A stretch of DNA of 41,406 nt from JACOVP01 sp964390715. GTDB lineage: Archaea; Nanobdellota; Nanobdellia; SCGC-AAA011-G17; UBA489. The translations under genes were made by a program, and so were the position numbers. Below the pieces are notes generated by a model that did not search any database, was not told where the DNA came from, and was given only the letters and a program-made list of their open reading frames with translations. Each line of letters opens with the position of its first letter. The stretch's first letter is position 1. The stretch is from assembly GCA_964390715.1 (NCBI GenBank), contig CAYMIM010000030.1, positions 1 through 41,406 on the forward strand, written 5' to 3'. Positions 21,353-28,416 of this stretch are shown piece after piece.

Positions 21353-21814
21353 ATGAGAGATGATGTTTGGTTACAGACTAGATTTGAACAGATTTGGCTA
21401 TTGTTCTTTCCAGAAGTAGAAAAAAAGAATGTCTTTATTCGCTGGAAAGGAACCTGGAAAAATAAGTTTGGTCATATAAAAAAGACAAGCAAAGGAAGTG
21501 AAATCGCCATCAATAGGTTATTCAAAGATCTAAGAGTTCCAGAAGACATTATCAAATTGACTATCGCTCACGAAATCGTCCATTACATGCACGGTTTCCA
21601 CTCCCACTTGCCAAAGTTATACAATCATCCGCATAAAGGCGGCGTCGTAGATAAAGTCTTAATCCAGAAAGGATTCTCTTACGCGCTAAAGCAGGAAAAA
21701 CCTTGGTACAAAAACGAATGGTTGCCATTGTACAAAGAGCTTTGCCCAGAAAAAGCGTTGCCTCGTCCAAGAATCACCAGACGTCGTTCTATGTGGTCAG
21801 TGTTATTTAAATGA
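21353..21814 (+). CDS. SprT-like zinc metallopeptidase-type protein
   Basis: A 153-residue protein with HEIVHYMHGFHSH at 73-85: the HExxH zinc motif (H73, E74, H77), with extra histidines at 83, 85, 92 and 94 that could complete the site. The surrounding helix (DIIKLTIAHEIVHYMHG) and the length resemble SprT/minigluzincin-type single-domain proteases. The N-terminal part (RFEQIWLLFFPEV ... VFIRWKGTWKNKFG) is also like that group. TTTTTAAATT about 29 bases before the ATG supports a leaderless start. The next gene overlaps by four bases. The substrate is unknown. Confidence 0.78.
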   Translation: MRDDVWLQTRFEQIWLLFFPEVEKKNVFIRWKGTWKNKFGHIKKTSKGSEIAINRLFKDLRVPEDIIKLTIAHEIVHYMHGFHSHLPKLYNHPHKGGVVDKVLIQKGFSYALKQEKPWYKNEWLPLYKELCPEKALPRPRITRRRSMWSVLFK

Positions 21815-22155
21815 GTCTTATAATGAAATATCCAACCATACTCAGTCTACAAGAAGGAGATCAAGTCACCATAAATAAGAAAACCTATGAAGTGATGAAG
21901 TGTGGCGATGATTGTCTCTTTATACCTGATAAAAATGACTTGCAACCAATAGACTTTGCAGAACTCAGAAAGATAAAAAAGAGTACAGAAAAAGCAACTC
22001 ATGATTTGCGGTATTATCAAAATACAAAAGAATATGTGCTCTTTAAAATAGAATACAAGAAAAATGAGAAGTTGGGAGATCCCTCTTATAAGAGATTGTT
22101 TATCTTTGACAAAAATATAGAGAAGAAAGACATAAAAATAAAAAAAATTACCTAA
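21811..22155 (+). CDS. Small hypothetical protein
   Basis: A 114-residue protein translated from an ATGA overlap with the metallopeptidase gene. The N-terminal half looks like a small beta-barrel (YPTILSLQEGDQVTINKKTYEVMKCGDDCLFIP) and the C-terminal half is Lys-rich. No family is recognised; the overlap suggests it works with the peptidase. Its last eight bases overlap the end of rnp4 on the other strand. Confidence 0.7.
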   Translation: MSLIMKYPTILSLQEGDQVTINKKTYEVMKCGDDCLFIPDKNDLQPIDFAELRKIKKSTEKATHDLRYYQNTKEYVLFKIEYKKNEKLGDPSYKRLFIFDKNIEKKDIKIKKIT

Positions 22156-22447
22156 ATAATATTCTCGTATGATGCTTGCAGCTAAAACAGCTAATCACTA
22201 GTTTTTTGTCTCGTATTCTGACCGTGCAGTTCTTCCCGCTTTGTAAATACTTGTGACAGTGATGACAAAATCTGCGTTTTAAGGAGCGAGGAATAGGTGT
22301 GCGGTACTTCATGCTCAATCGTCTTGCCAAATGAATGTACTTATCGCTGCGTTCAGGATGTAAAGGGAAAGCCTTCGATGCTTCGTCAAAAAGCTGCTGA
22401 ATACGGGTTACAACAAGAGAAGAGGATTCTGATAGTCGTCGTGCCAT
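22148..22447 (-). CDS. rnp4: RNase P protein component 4 (Rpr2/Rnp4)
   Basis: Rnp4 is a zinc-ribbon subunit of archaeal RNase P, which matures tRNA 5' ends. The 99-residue protein has the long helical N-terminus (MARRLSESSSLVVTRIQQLF), then ARRLSMKYRTPIPRSLKRRFC and a zinc ribbon with C61, C64, C87 and C90. The frame extends further upstream to 22720, but ATG 22447 is right: the family begins at this Met, and a CTTTTTATAG box lies 26 bases before it. The extra upstream part would overlap a lipoprotein gene on the other strand. Confidence 0.92.
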   Translation of the reverse strand: MARRLSESSSLVVTRIQQLFDEASKAFPLHPERSDKYIHLARRLSMKYRTPIPRSLKRRFCHHCHKYLQSGKNCTVRIRDKKLVISCFSCKHHTRILFR

Positions 22448-22529
22448 AAAAGAAGGAAGGAAAGCTCCTATAAAAAGGTAATGAGCAGTCGAAAACGTTA
22501 TAAAGAAAAATAAAAGGATAGAGAGACAT

Positions 22530-23156
22530 ATGAAAAAAGAAATTATAATTATCTGCGGTATGGTTATGCTCTTGCTAGCGGGCTGTATATCTAATGAATG
22601 GAGTAATCGTGAGTATAGTTTTGCCCAGGGATTTGTAGAGCTGACTGAACTAGACAAGGAATTCAACGCGTCATTCAAGGATGAGCGGCTAAATGTAACT
22701 ATGGTTCCTCTAGAAAACATAGATGCTTTGCTAGCCAGTCATGAGGAAATGAAGAGTAATATAGAGAAGACTAAAGACAGTCAGGACAAAAAAGCGCTCT
22801 TAAAATTCATAGACATAAGAAAAAATATGGTCCTTGCTGAAAAAAACTTCCAGCTGGCGGAAAATATTGGTCCGATTGGGTTGGTAAGAGATGGCTTCGG
22901 ATGTGGAGAGGCGAAGTATATTCTTGACGCAAGCTATTATTATAATGAGACATTCACGTACGCTCGAAAAGCGCAATTTGACTTAGATGATCTCCTCTAT
23001 GAGTATAGGGAGCTCCCGCGGGTGCACGAGCTTGTTGGAGTCAATAAAAACAAGACAGCCTTCTATAAATCAGCCTTAGACGACGTTAGGAAAATCGTGG
23101 ACACAAATCTGGATGCTCTCCAAAAGAATTGTAAGATCAAAGTAGTGACAAAATAG
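22530..23156 (+). CDS. Lipoprotein of unknown function
   Basis: A 208-residue protein with a lipoprotein signal: a hydrophobic N-terminus ending in LLAGC, lipidated Cys at 19. The rest is helical and charged, with a likely coiled-coil stretch (about 60-110: EEMKSNIEKTKDSQDKKALLKFI). CGTTATAAAG lies about 30 bases upstream, and a GAGAGA stretch gives a modest ribosome binding site. No family is recognised; it should sit on the outer face of the cell membrane. Confidence 0.82.
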   Translation: MKKEIIIICGMVMLLLAGCISNEWSNREYSFAQGFVELTELDKEFNASFKDERLNVTMVPLENIDALLASHEEMKSNIEKTKDSQDKKALLKFIDIRKNMVLAEKNFQLAENIGPIGLVRDGFGCGEAKYILDASYYYNETFTYARKAQFDLDDLLYEYRELPRVHELVGVNKNKTAFYKSALDDVRKIVDTNLDALQKNCKIKVVTK

Positions 23157-23213
23157 GCGAAAAGTTTATAGATTGTGTTCAAGGTCTTGCAAAGCAACGG
23201 GGGGTCGAAAACC

Positions 23214-23414
23214 ATGCAATACAAAGAGAAAGATGGTAAAACACTTTATGGATTTAGCCAGGAAAATTTAGAAAGAACTAATAGAGAAATCAGAAGAACA
23301 AACAAGTATCTGCAGTTGCTGATTATTCTCGCGGTTTTAGTGATAGTCATGTTCGTGGCGGGAATATTCTGGCTGGAACTAAATGATATTATCACCAAGC
23401 TAATCTATAACTAA
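23214..23414 (+). CDS. Small one-span membrane protein
   Basis: I chose ATG 23214 (66 residues) because a GGGGG stretch lies about seven bases upstream; an in-frame GTG at 23175 has none. The N-terminal half is charged and helical (FSQENLERTNREIRRTNKYL), possibly coiled-coil, followed by a membrane span (QLLIILAVLVIVMFVAGIFW). GTTTATAG lies about 50 bases upstream. No family is recognised. Confidence 0.65.
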   Translation: MQYKEKDGKTLYGFSQENLERTNREIRRTNKYLQLLIILAVLVIVMFVAGIFWLELNDIITKLIYN

Positions 23415-23431
23415 TTCTTTTTTTTATGTAT

Positions 23432-23445
23432 GAGAAGAAAAAAGT
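23432..23445 (-). terminator. T-rich terminator of the 5S rRNA
   Basis: Directly after the 5S terminal helix the minus strand reads ACTTTTTTCTTCTC, the oligo-T pattern expected for archaeal termination. Confidence 0.6.
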
Positions 23446-23564
23446 GATGAACAGCGAATCAGGGTTCCCGCTCGAGTAGAGCAGTACAGTCTGAAACGTG
23501 GGTCTGCTTGACTTCTGAGATCGAAACGAGATCAGGTAGGACCAAACCGCTATGACCGTTCATC
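23446..23564 (-). rRNA. rrf: 5S ribosomal RNA
   Basis: About 119 bases on the minus strand. Conserved parts are GGTCATAGCGG at the 5' end, the loop-B/C region TCAGAAGTCAAGC, the AGTACT-like GACTGTACTG, GGGAACCC and a terminal helix GATGAAC/GTTCATC. It stands alone, with no 16S or 23S gene nearby. It has its own promoter and terminator. Confidence 0.93.
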
Positions 23565-23587
23565 GAAGTAAATGCTTCCAGAAGGGT

Positions 23588-23595
23588 TTTATAAA
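23588..23595 (-). promoter_or_regulatory. TATA-like box of the 5S rRNA
   Basis: TTTATAAA centred about 27 bases before the predicted 5S 5' end (23564-23566). No other gene lies between. Confidence 0.6.
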
Positions 23596-23619
23596 GCTTT
23601 CGAAAAATGCGAACATGAT

Positions 23620-24120
23620 TTAAGAGAAAAGCGTCTGAGTTGCAGGTTTTAAGGGCACAGCATAGTCACCAATAAGACGTGGTGCGTCTGATCCAAAAAA
23701 AATAATTAACTTTTCTAGTGTAGCTTCAGAACAGCCGTCTAATCTAATAGCGATGCGTTCATCAATCGTCTCATCTGCTGGTTGTACAGGTTTGTCAATG
23801 CCTTGCTCAGAAAGCCAAGCGGGTGATTGTTCTGATAAAAGTTGTTCAGCAAGGGGATGATAAATGGGAGACGCTTCAATGCGATCTACACGATCTTTTG
23901 TTGCGTGATAAACACGTTGAAAGACGCTATGGATTTGTTCTCTTGACGCTGTTAAAGGACGTATTTTTGAGTCAGGACCATAGAGGTTAGCTAAGAGTTG
24001 GCGTTTTCGAGCGAGCTGATGATCAGGGGTGTTGTCAGGAGAAACATCTCGTGCGCTGTCTAAAAAAGTACGTTCTCTCATATAGGCTTGAAAAGTGTAA
24101 GGTTTGGATGCTCGTGCCAT
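23620..24120 (-). CDS. Hypothetical soluble protein
   Basis: A 166-residue protein with no signal or membrane segment. The N-terminal half is basic and helical; the C-terminal half (DETIDERIAIRLDGCSEATLEKLIIFFGSDAPRLIGDYAVPL) looks like a small mixed fold. A CTTTAAATAG box about 27 bases before the ATG supports a leaderless start. No family is recognised. Confidence 0.72.
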   Translation of the reverse strand: MARASKPYTFQAYMRERTFLDSARDVSPDNTPDHQLARKRQLLANLYGPDSKIRPLTASREQIHSVFQRVYHATKDRVDRIEASPIYHPLAEQLLSEQSPAWLSEQGIDKPVQPADETIDERIAIRLDGCSEATLEKLIIFFGSDAPRLIGDYAVPLKPATQTLFS

Positions 24121-24183
24121 GGAGAAAGTAAGGGTAAACTACTATTTAAAGCTTACTATGATAGTAACTGAAAAGTAGTAAAC

Positions 24184-24522
24184 TTAAAGCAATTTCAGTG
24201 ATTTCGTCACTTTGTCTATTTTCTCATCACTATCTGGTCCAATACCTAGGCAAGTAGTCGTTGGTTCCTTAAAAAAAGTATGTCCAGCGTCCGTAATCAA
24301 TTTAGCAACTAATTTTTCTTTCTTCGCGAGTTGCGAATAGTGTCGTAGTTCTGTTTCATCTTTCACTTTGAGCACAATTTTTTTCATGCCTTCATCTCGC
24401 CAAGCGTCGACTTTAGCAGGAGAAGAGGCAAGCACGGCGTCTACAGAAGCGTGAGCAACTTGTGTAGCCAGCTTTCCCTTGTCCATCTTAAGATCTTGTC
24501 TTACTAAAATAACTTGCTTCAT
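24184..24522 (-). CDS. pth2: Peptidyl-tRNA hydrolase, archaeal type (Pth2)
   Basis: Pth2 frees tRNA from peptidyl-tRNAs that drop off ribosomes. The 112-residue protein has the hallmark KQVILVRQDLKMDKGKLATQVAHASV and the C-terminal VAKLITDAGHTFF...TTTCLGIGPD. The length is normal. It overlaps the upstream hibernation-factor-like gene by four bases (ATGA), so both translation-related proteins come from one message. Confidence 0.95.
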   Translation of the reverse strand: MKQVILVRQDLKMDKGKLATQVAHASVDAVLASSPAKVDAWRDEGMKKIVLKVKDETELRHYSQLAKKEKLVAKLITDAGHTFFKEPTTTCLGIGPDSDEKIDKVTKSLKLL

Positions 24523-24881
24523 GGTCTATGTCTTTTCTTTTGTCGTCGCTCTTTGACATGAATCTTGCCTTGCTTCTGGCCTTCAGTTTTGAAGCGTCGT
24601 TTGACTTCGCTCTCAAGCTTTTTCATTACCTTATGTGTGGCGATAGTGACATCCCAGTCAAAAGCATGCGCGGATAACAGATAGCTTGGTCCTTCTAGTC
24701 GTGCGTGAAATGAATATTTGCATCGTTCTCCAGCCTTGTCATACTTCTTGCCGTAAAACGCTACAGAGCTGTTGCGAATGTCTCTATGGAGTTTGTCAAT
24801 ATAGGGCAAGACAATGGTTTTTATCCTGCTCACTTCAGTTGCGTCAAAAGTTCGTAAGTTAATAAATCGGACATCCGCCAT
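24519..24881 (-). CDS. Possible ribosome hibernation factor-like protein
   Basis: I chose ATG 24881 (120 residues) because GGAGGTGG lies five bases before it; a longer frame begins at TTG 24896, inside that site. The pattern of an N-terminal alpha/beta half, GPSYLLSAHAFDWDVTIATHKVMKKLESEVKRRF, and a basic Lys/Arg tail resembles HPF/RaiA (S30AE) proteins, which bind the 30S subunit and silence ribosomes. The match is by pattern and is moderate. The operon with pth2 fits a translation-rescue or stress role. A TATA-like ACTATAAAAG lies about 40 bases upstream. Confidence 0.6.
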   Translation of the reverse strand: MADVRFINLRTFDATEVSRIKTIVLPYIDKLHRDIRNSSVAFYGKKYDKAGERCKYSFHARLEGPSYLLSAHAFDWDVTIATHKVMKKLESEVKRRFKTEGQKQGKIHVKERRQKKRHRP

Positions 24882-25047
24882 AAGAACCACCTCCAAATAA
24901 GTAAAAGAAATAGTCGCTTTTATAGTTTTCTATAATCCAGACTAGTAATTGCGAAAATACAGTTCAACTAAGAGACGTTAAGTTAATGGCTTAAAGTAGC
25001 TCTCTGTCGCGTCTACGGTCACAGATTCTAAGTCGAATGCGGTAAAA

Positions 25048-25632
25048 TTATAAATATGCGTTATGTTTGATATTCTGAAAAGAAATCAATAGAATGTCAT
25101 CTCTAGTCTCATAAGCTTTGGTGAACTTCTTGTCATCCGTCAGCAAGATATTGCAGTTCTTATGCAAGCTACTGACAACATCTAAAGAAATATCTCCCAC
25201 TTCCCATTGGAAAAGAAATGACGCATGATCTATAATATTATCCTTTCCTGTAGGATACTCTTGCATCTGCTGTAGAGGAGTATGAAGAAATTCTTTGAGA
25301 TTTTCCAAGAGTTGCTGTAAGGCAAATTTATCAGAGTAAATATTTTCAACATCAGTCTGAATATGTCTTATGAGCTCATGAAAGATATGGGGTGTTAGCA
25401 CAAAATGCGTTTGATCTTTCTTAAATAGGTGAATAATTTTTAGGAGAAGCTGATAGTCATCCAAAGTATAATGGAATAAATCTAGAAGGTGAGTTCCTTC
25501 TTTGCTGTCAAAGCTCCCGATAAGATACAAAAATAAAGGTCCTGTATCAAACACAACATCCTGTCGTAAGAATCTGCCATAAGTAGCGAAAAACTGTTGA
25601 TGTTGAAGTGCTTGTTGCAAGTCAAAGATCAT
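25048..25632 (-). CDS. PIN-domain protein
   Basis: A 194-residue protein with the PIN fold signature: DVVFDTGPLFLYL (D29), the helical PHIFHELIRH, the acidic DNIIDHASF, and ILLTDDKKFTKAY near the C-terminus. The four acidic positions of PIN RNases appear to be present. At 194 residues it is longer than typical VapC toxins. The small gene 25635-25913 ends two bases before its ATG, so the two form an operon. It could be a toxin-like or rRNA/mRNA-cleaving nuclease; no known antitoxin motif is seen in the partner. Confidence 0.78.
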   Translation of the reverse strand: MIFDLQQALQHQQFFATYGRFLRQDVVFDTGPLFLYLIGSFDSKEGTHLLDLFHYTLDDYQLLLKIIHLFKKDQTHFVLTPHIFHELIRHIQTDVENIYSDKFALQQLLENLKEFLHTPLQQMQEYPTGKDNIIDHASFLFQWEVGDISLDVVSSLHKNCNILLTDDKKFTKAYETRDDILLISFQNIKHNAYL

Positions 25633-25634
25633 AG

Positions 25635-25913
25635 TTACTTTTGTTCTTTAACCTCTAATATCATGCCATCCTTAACATTGACCTTGACAAAATAATGAAG
25701 CGGTTTTGATTGCCCAGGTGAAGTAAAAAAGCTGCAGTCTACTTTCCATACCATGGGATCGGTGTTCTTTTCAACATTCTCTATTTTAAACATGAGCATC
25801 CAATTACCATGAATCTCCATAAAATAATCCCTAACTAATTGTGTTGCTTTTCGAGCGTCGATATCATTGGTTGTGGTCATGGTTTGCATACATTTTTTCC
25901 TCGTAGGATACAT
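25635..25913 (-). CDS. Small partner of the PIN-domain gene
   Basis: Up to 92 residues, starting at ATG 25913; an internal ATG (MTTTNDIDARKA) is an alternative. AATTATTTAAAG lies about 20-25 bases before the first ATG. The fold looks like an N-terminal helix (ARKATQLVRDYFMEIHG) followed by strands (WMLMFKIENVE, WKVDCSFF, HYFVKVNVKDGMILEV), the layout of a PepSY- or cystatin-like small domain. No DNA-binding motif is seen. It lies two bases before the PIN gene. Confidence 0.65.
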   Translation of the reverse strand: MYPTRKKCMQTMTTTNDIDARKATQLVRDYFMEIHGNWMLMFKIENVEKNTDPMVWKVDCSFFTSPGQSKPLHYFVKVNVKDGMILEVKEQK

Positions 25914-25988
25914 GAAAGAAAGTAGTCTTTAAATAATTTGCTGTGATTTTTCCGTAAAATTTACGAAAACATCTAAAAATGGTAAAAA

Positions 25989-26648
25989 TCATCTAGATCT
26001 AGAAACACCAATCCTCGCGCAATAGTTATTCACAGGACACTTCGAGCACCAAGGAGAGATAGGCTTGCAGATATTCTGTCCAAATTGCACAAACATATCA
26101 TTAAGGTCTTTCCAGTAGTGCTTTGGAACGATTTTTTTTAACGCTTCTTCAGTCAATTCTGGCAATGTAGTTTCTACCCATCCCAAACGATTAGATAAAC
26201 GATGCACATGCGTATCAGTAGGAATATGCTCATGAATCCCATGGCCGTAAACCATAGTAATAGCGGCGGTTTTTGGTCCAACACCGGGTAATGCTAGCAG
26301 TCCTTCATGAGTCTTAGGCACTTGTCCATGATGTTCCTCTAAAAGAATCTTGCAAATCTTTTGAATAGTCTTTGCTTTAGTCTTGTAAAATCCAGCGGGA
26401 TAAATCGCTTGTGCAATGTGTTGTGTATCTAGTCGTAAAAGTCCTTGAGGAGTGTCTGCTAAAGCAAAAAGTCGTTGCGAGGCGGGTCCAGTAACTTCAT
26501 CTTTCGTTCGTAAACTAATGAGACAAGAAATTAACACGTGAAAGGGAGTTTGATAATGCGCTTGTATGTCCATCAGCGCGGTATTCTGAAACTCTTGTTT
26601 ATGGCTAAGCAGTGTTTTCATAATCAGGTCTATCTGCGATACTTTCAT
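25989..26648 (-). CDS. nth: Endonuclease III (Nth) DNA glycosylase/lyase
   Basis: Nth removes oxidised pyrimidines and nicks the abasic site. The 219-residue protein has the helix-hairpin-helix LPGVGPKTA (120-128, catalytic K126), the catalytic Asp145 in PTDTHVHRLSNRLG, and the Fe-S cysteines C194, C201, C204 and C210. It overlaps ogg2 by four bases, so the two base-excision-repair enzymes share one message. Confidence 0.95.
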   Translation of the reverse strand: MKVSQIDLIMKTLLSHKQEFQNTALMDIQAHYQTPFHVLISCLISLRTKDEVTGPASQRLFALADTPQGLLRLDTQHIAQAIYPAGFYKTKAKTIQKICKILLEEHHGQVPKTHEGLLALPGVGPKTAAITMVYGHGIHEHIPTDTHVHRLSNRLGWVETTLPELTEEALKKIVPKHYWKDLNDMFVQFGQNICKPISPWCSKCPVNNYCARIGVSRSR

Positions 26649-27307
26649 TTGAAAATCTCTCCAGTTTCATTGCTCCAAAATAATAAGTCTAAGGCGTCCA
26701 TCGAAATATTAATAGTTTTTGAAAAATGTTGAAATGCTTGTTCAATCTCTAGATAACGTCTCACGGTTAAAGTCTTCGGAAGTTCTTTGATAATTTTATG
26801 TTGCACCAGATTTTTCAAGATATGTCGATCCAGAATAGCTAAATTTCTATGGCCAATATTCCGTAAAAAGTGAGAAGCCTCTTTATAGCCATAACCATTA
26901 ACATTTTCAGCAAGCCATTCCCTAAGAACAAAAGAATCTTTAAGTGAACTAAGTTGTTCTAACACTTGAGGGTAAATCTTTTTCCCTGCCAATAAATACT
27001 TGTTTTTATGATGATGAAATCGCATATCTTGAATATGGGCATGAGGATCAAAAGATTTGTTCTTGAAATCATGTGCTTGCAGGATCTTAACTTTCTCCCA
27101 GCAGAATTTTCCTTTGGATTGGGGAGTCAACAGGCAAAAACAGAACTCATAAAAGATATCAGTAGCGGAAAGACGTGAGAAAGAAGTAAGTCGTGCTTCT
27201 ATAGCTTCTTGTTTCGCTTTATAGGCTTGAGATAAAACGTGCATAAAAGAATCAAAAGAGAAAGGAATTAAGAACTTTTCTATGCTCTGGCTTTGAGCTT
27301 GGGGCAT
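26645..27307 (-). CDS. ogg2: 8-oxoguanine DNA glycosylase/AP lyase, Ogg2 type
   Basis: Ogg2 removes 8-oxoguanine. The 220-residue protein has NGYGYKEASHFLRNIGHRNLAILDRHIL with the catalytic pair K142 and D160, 18 residues apart as in archaeal Ogg2, and an N-terminal helical part (FYEFCFCLLTPQSKG). Its start overlaps the end of the lipoprotein gene by 28 bases and its end overlaps nth by four. A second start further in cannot be excluded. Confidence 0.92.
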   Translation of the reverse strand: MPQAQSQSIEKFLIPFSFDSFMHVLSQAYKAKQEAIEARLTSFSRLSATDIFYEFCFCLLTPQSKGKFCWEKVKILQAHDFKNKSFDPHAHIQDMRFHHHKNKYLLAGKKIYPQVLEQLSSLKDSFVLREWLAENVNGYGYKEASHFLRNIGHRNLAILDRHILKNLVQHKIIKELPKTLTVRRYLEIEQAFQHFSKTINISMDALDLLFWSNETGEIFK

Positions 27308-27816
27308 TCCTCTTTCATGGTGGAGAAAACAAGCTTCAACTTGCGGAAATACTCGGTTCTCTCTTCCAGTAGATCTTCGACAGAGGCAACATCTTCTTCT
27401 TCATCATCAACGTCTCTGCGTAGACGATCAACGGCGTGATCATCTCCTTTTTGTTGTGCTGTGGTTAGAGCGGATTGTACCTTTTGTAAATCCCTCTCTT
27501 CTTCTGCAAGCTCTTGTTCAATCTCATCCAAGTCATCTTCTGTTTGGTCCAGAATTTCGCGATAGTCAACAATGAAATCGTCGCAGTTGGTTGCCGTAAG
27601 TTCGCTGAAATTAAAAATACCTCCGCCTCGTGCAATTAAACGTGGGTCAAGAACCTGTATCTTTGGATCTAGGAGATGAGATTCATTTTCAGAAAAAGTT
27701 TGATTAGTAATATTCTGTGTAATGGTTTCTGAAAGATTCTCTGGAGAAGGAGGAGAAGAGACACACCCAACTAAGAGAAACACCAAAATGCCAAGAAGAA
27801 AAAAACGCTCAGTCAT
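27280..27816 (-). CDS. Coiled-coil lipoprotein
   Basis: A 178-residue protein with the lipobox LLVGC (lipidated Cys18). A Thr/Ser/Asn-rich linker with possible glycosylation sites (NIT, NQT, NES) follows, then a long acidic coiled coil (about 85-165: EDDLDEIEQELAEEERDLQK and beyond). It overlaps ogg2 by 28 bases, so it is first in the message with the repair genes. That pairing has no obvious logic; shared transcription may be simple packing. Confidence 0.82.
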   Translation of the reverse strand: MTERFFLLGILVFLLVGCVSSPPSPENLSETITQNITNQTFSENESHLLDPKIQVLDPRLIARGGGIFNFSELTATNCDDFIVDYREILDQTEDDLDEIEQELAEEERDLQKVQSALTTAQQKGDDHAVDRLRRDVDDEEEDVASVEDLLEERTEYFRKLKLVFSTMKEECPKLKARA

Positions 27817-27847
27817 GGAAATAAAGAAGAGTAGAAAGATATAAAGC

Positions 27848-28366
27848 TTACTTTCCCAGGGTTTTCTGTCCTGGTTTCCATTCTATAGGGCATAATTCGC
27901 CAGTTTGTAGTCCTTGCAGGACACGTAAAGTCTCATCGATGCTCCTGCCTACGTTGAGGTCAGAAACAACGAAATAGCGCAACACACCTTTAGGATCAAT
28001 GATAAACGTTCCTCGGTGAGCCTTGCCTTCATCTTCTTTCAAAACATTAAAGTAACGGCTGATGGTATGAGCTGTATCTGCCAAGACAGGATAGTTCACT
28101 TCTTTAAGATCTCGTTCAAACCAAGCTTTATGGGAATGCTCGCTGTCCGTGCTTGCTCCAATAATGACTGTCTTTAATTTAGTAAATTCGTGTTCTTTTT
28201 GTGCGAATCCACGTATTTCTGTTGGGCAGACAAATGTAAAGTCTCTTGGATAAAAGAAGAGGACAACCCATTTTCCTTTGTAATCACTAAGGTGTATTTT
28301 TTTGAAGTGTCCTGCGTGATATGCCATGCAAGTAAAGTTTTCAATAGTTTCGCCGACTTGTACCAT
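27848..28366 (-). CDS. 2-Cys peroxiredoxin (AhpC/Prx1 class)
   Basis: Reduces peroxides using thiols. The 172-residue protein has the peroxidatic Cys47 in FTFVCPTE, the resolving Cys159 in GELCPIEWKPG, and the fold-defining RGTFIIDPKGVLRY. AAGGAG stands ten bases before the ATG and a TTATATAAA box lies at about 28403-28411, so it has its own leader and promoter. Its neighbours ogg2 and nth also deal with oxidative damage. Confidence 0.93.
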   Translation of the reverse strand: MVQVGETIENFTCMAYHAGHFKKIHLSDYKGKWVVLFFYPRDFTFVCPTEIRGFAQKEHEFTKLKTVIIGASTDSEHSHKAWFERDLKEVNYPVLADTAHTISRYFNVLKEDEGKAHRGTFIIDPKGVLRYFVVSDLNVGRSIDETLRVLQGLQTGELCPIEWKPGQKTLGK

Positions 28367-28416
28367 GTGTAGAGTTCTCCTTACTAGAAAAGTAAATATT
28401 CATTATATAAAGATTG

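Noticed and set aside
22448..22720. N-terminal extension of the rnp4 frame.
   Set aside because: The Rnp4 family begins at ATG 22447, a TATA-like box lies inside the extension, and it would overlap the lipoprotein gene.
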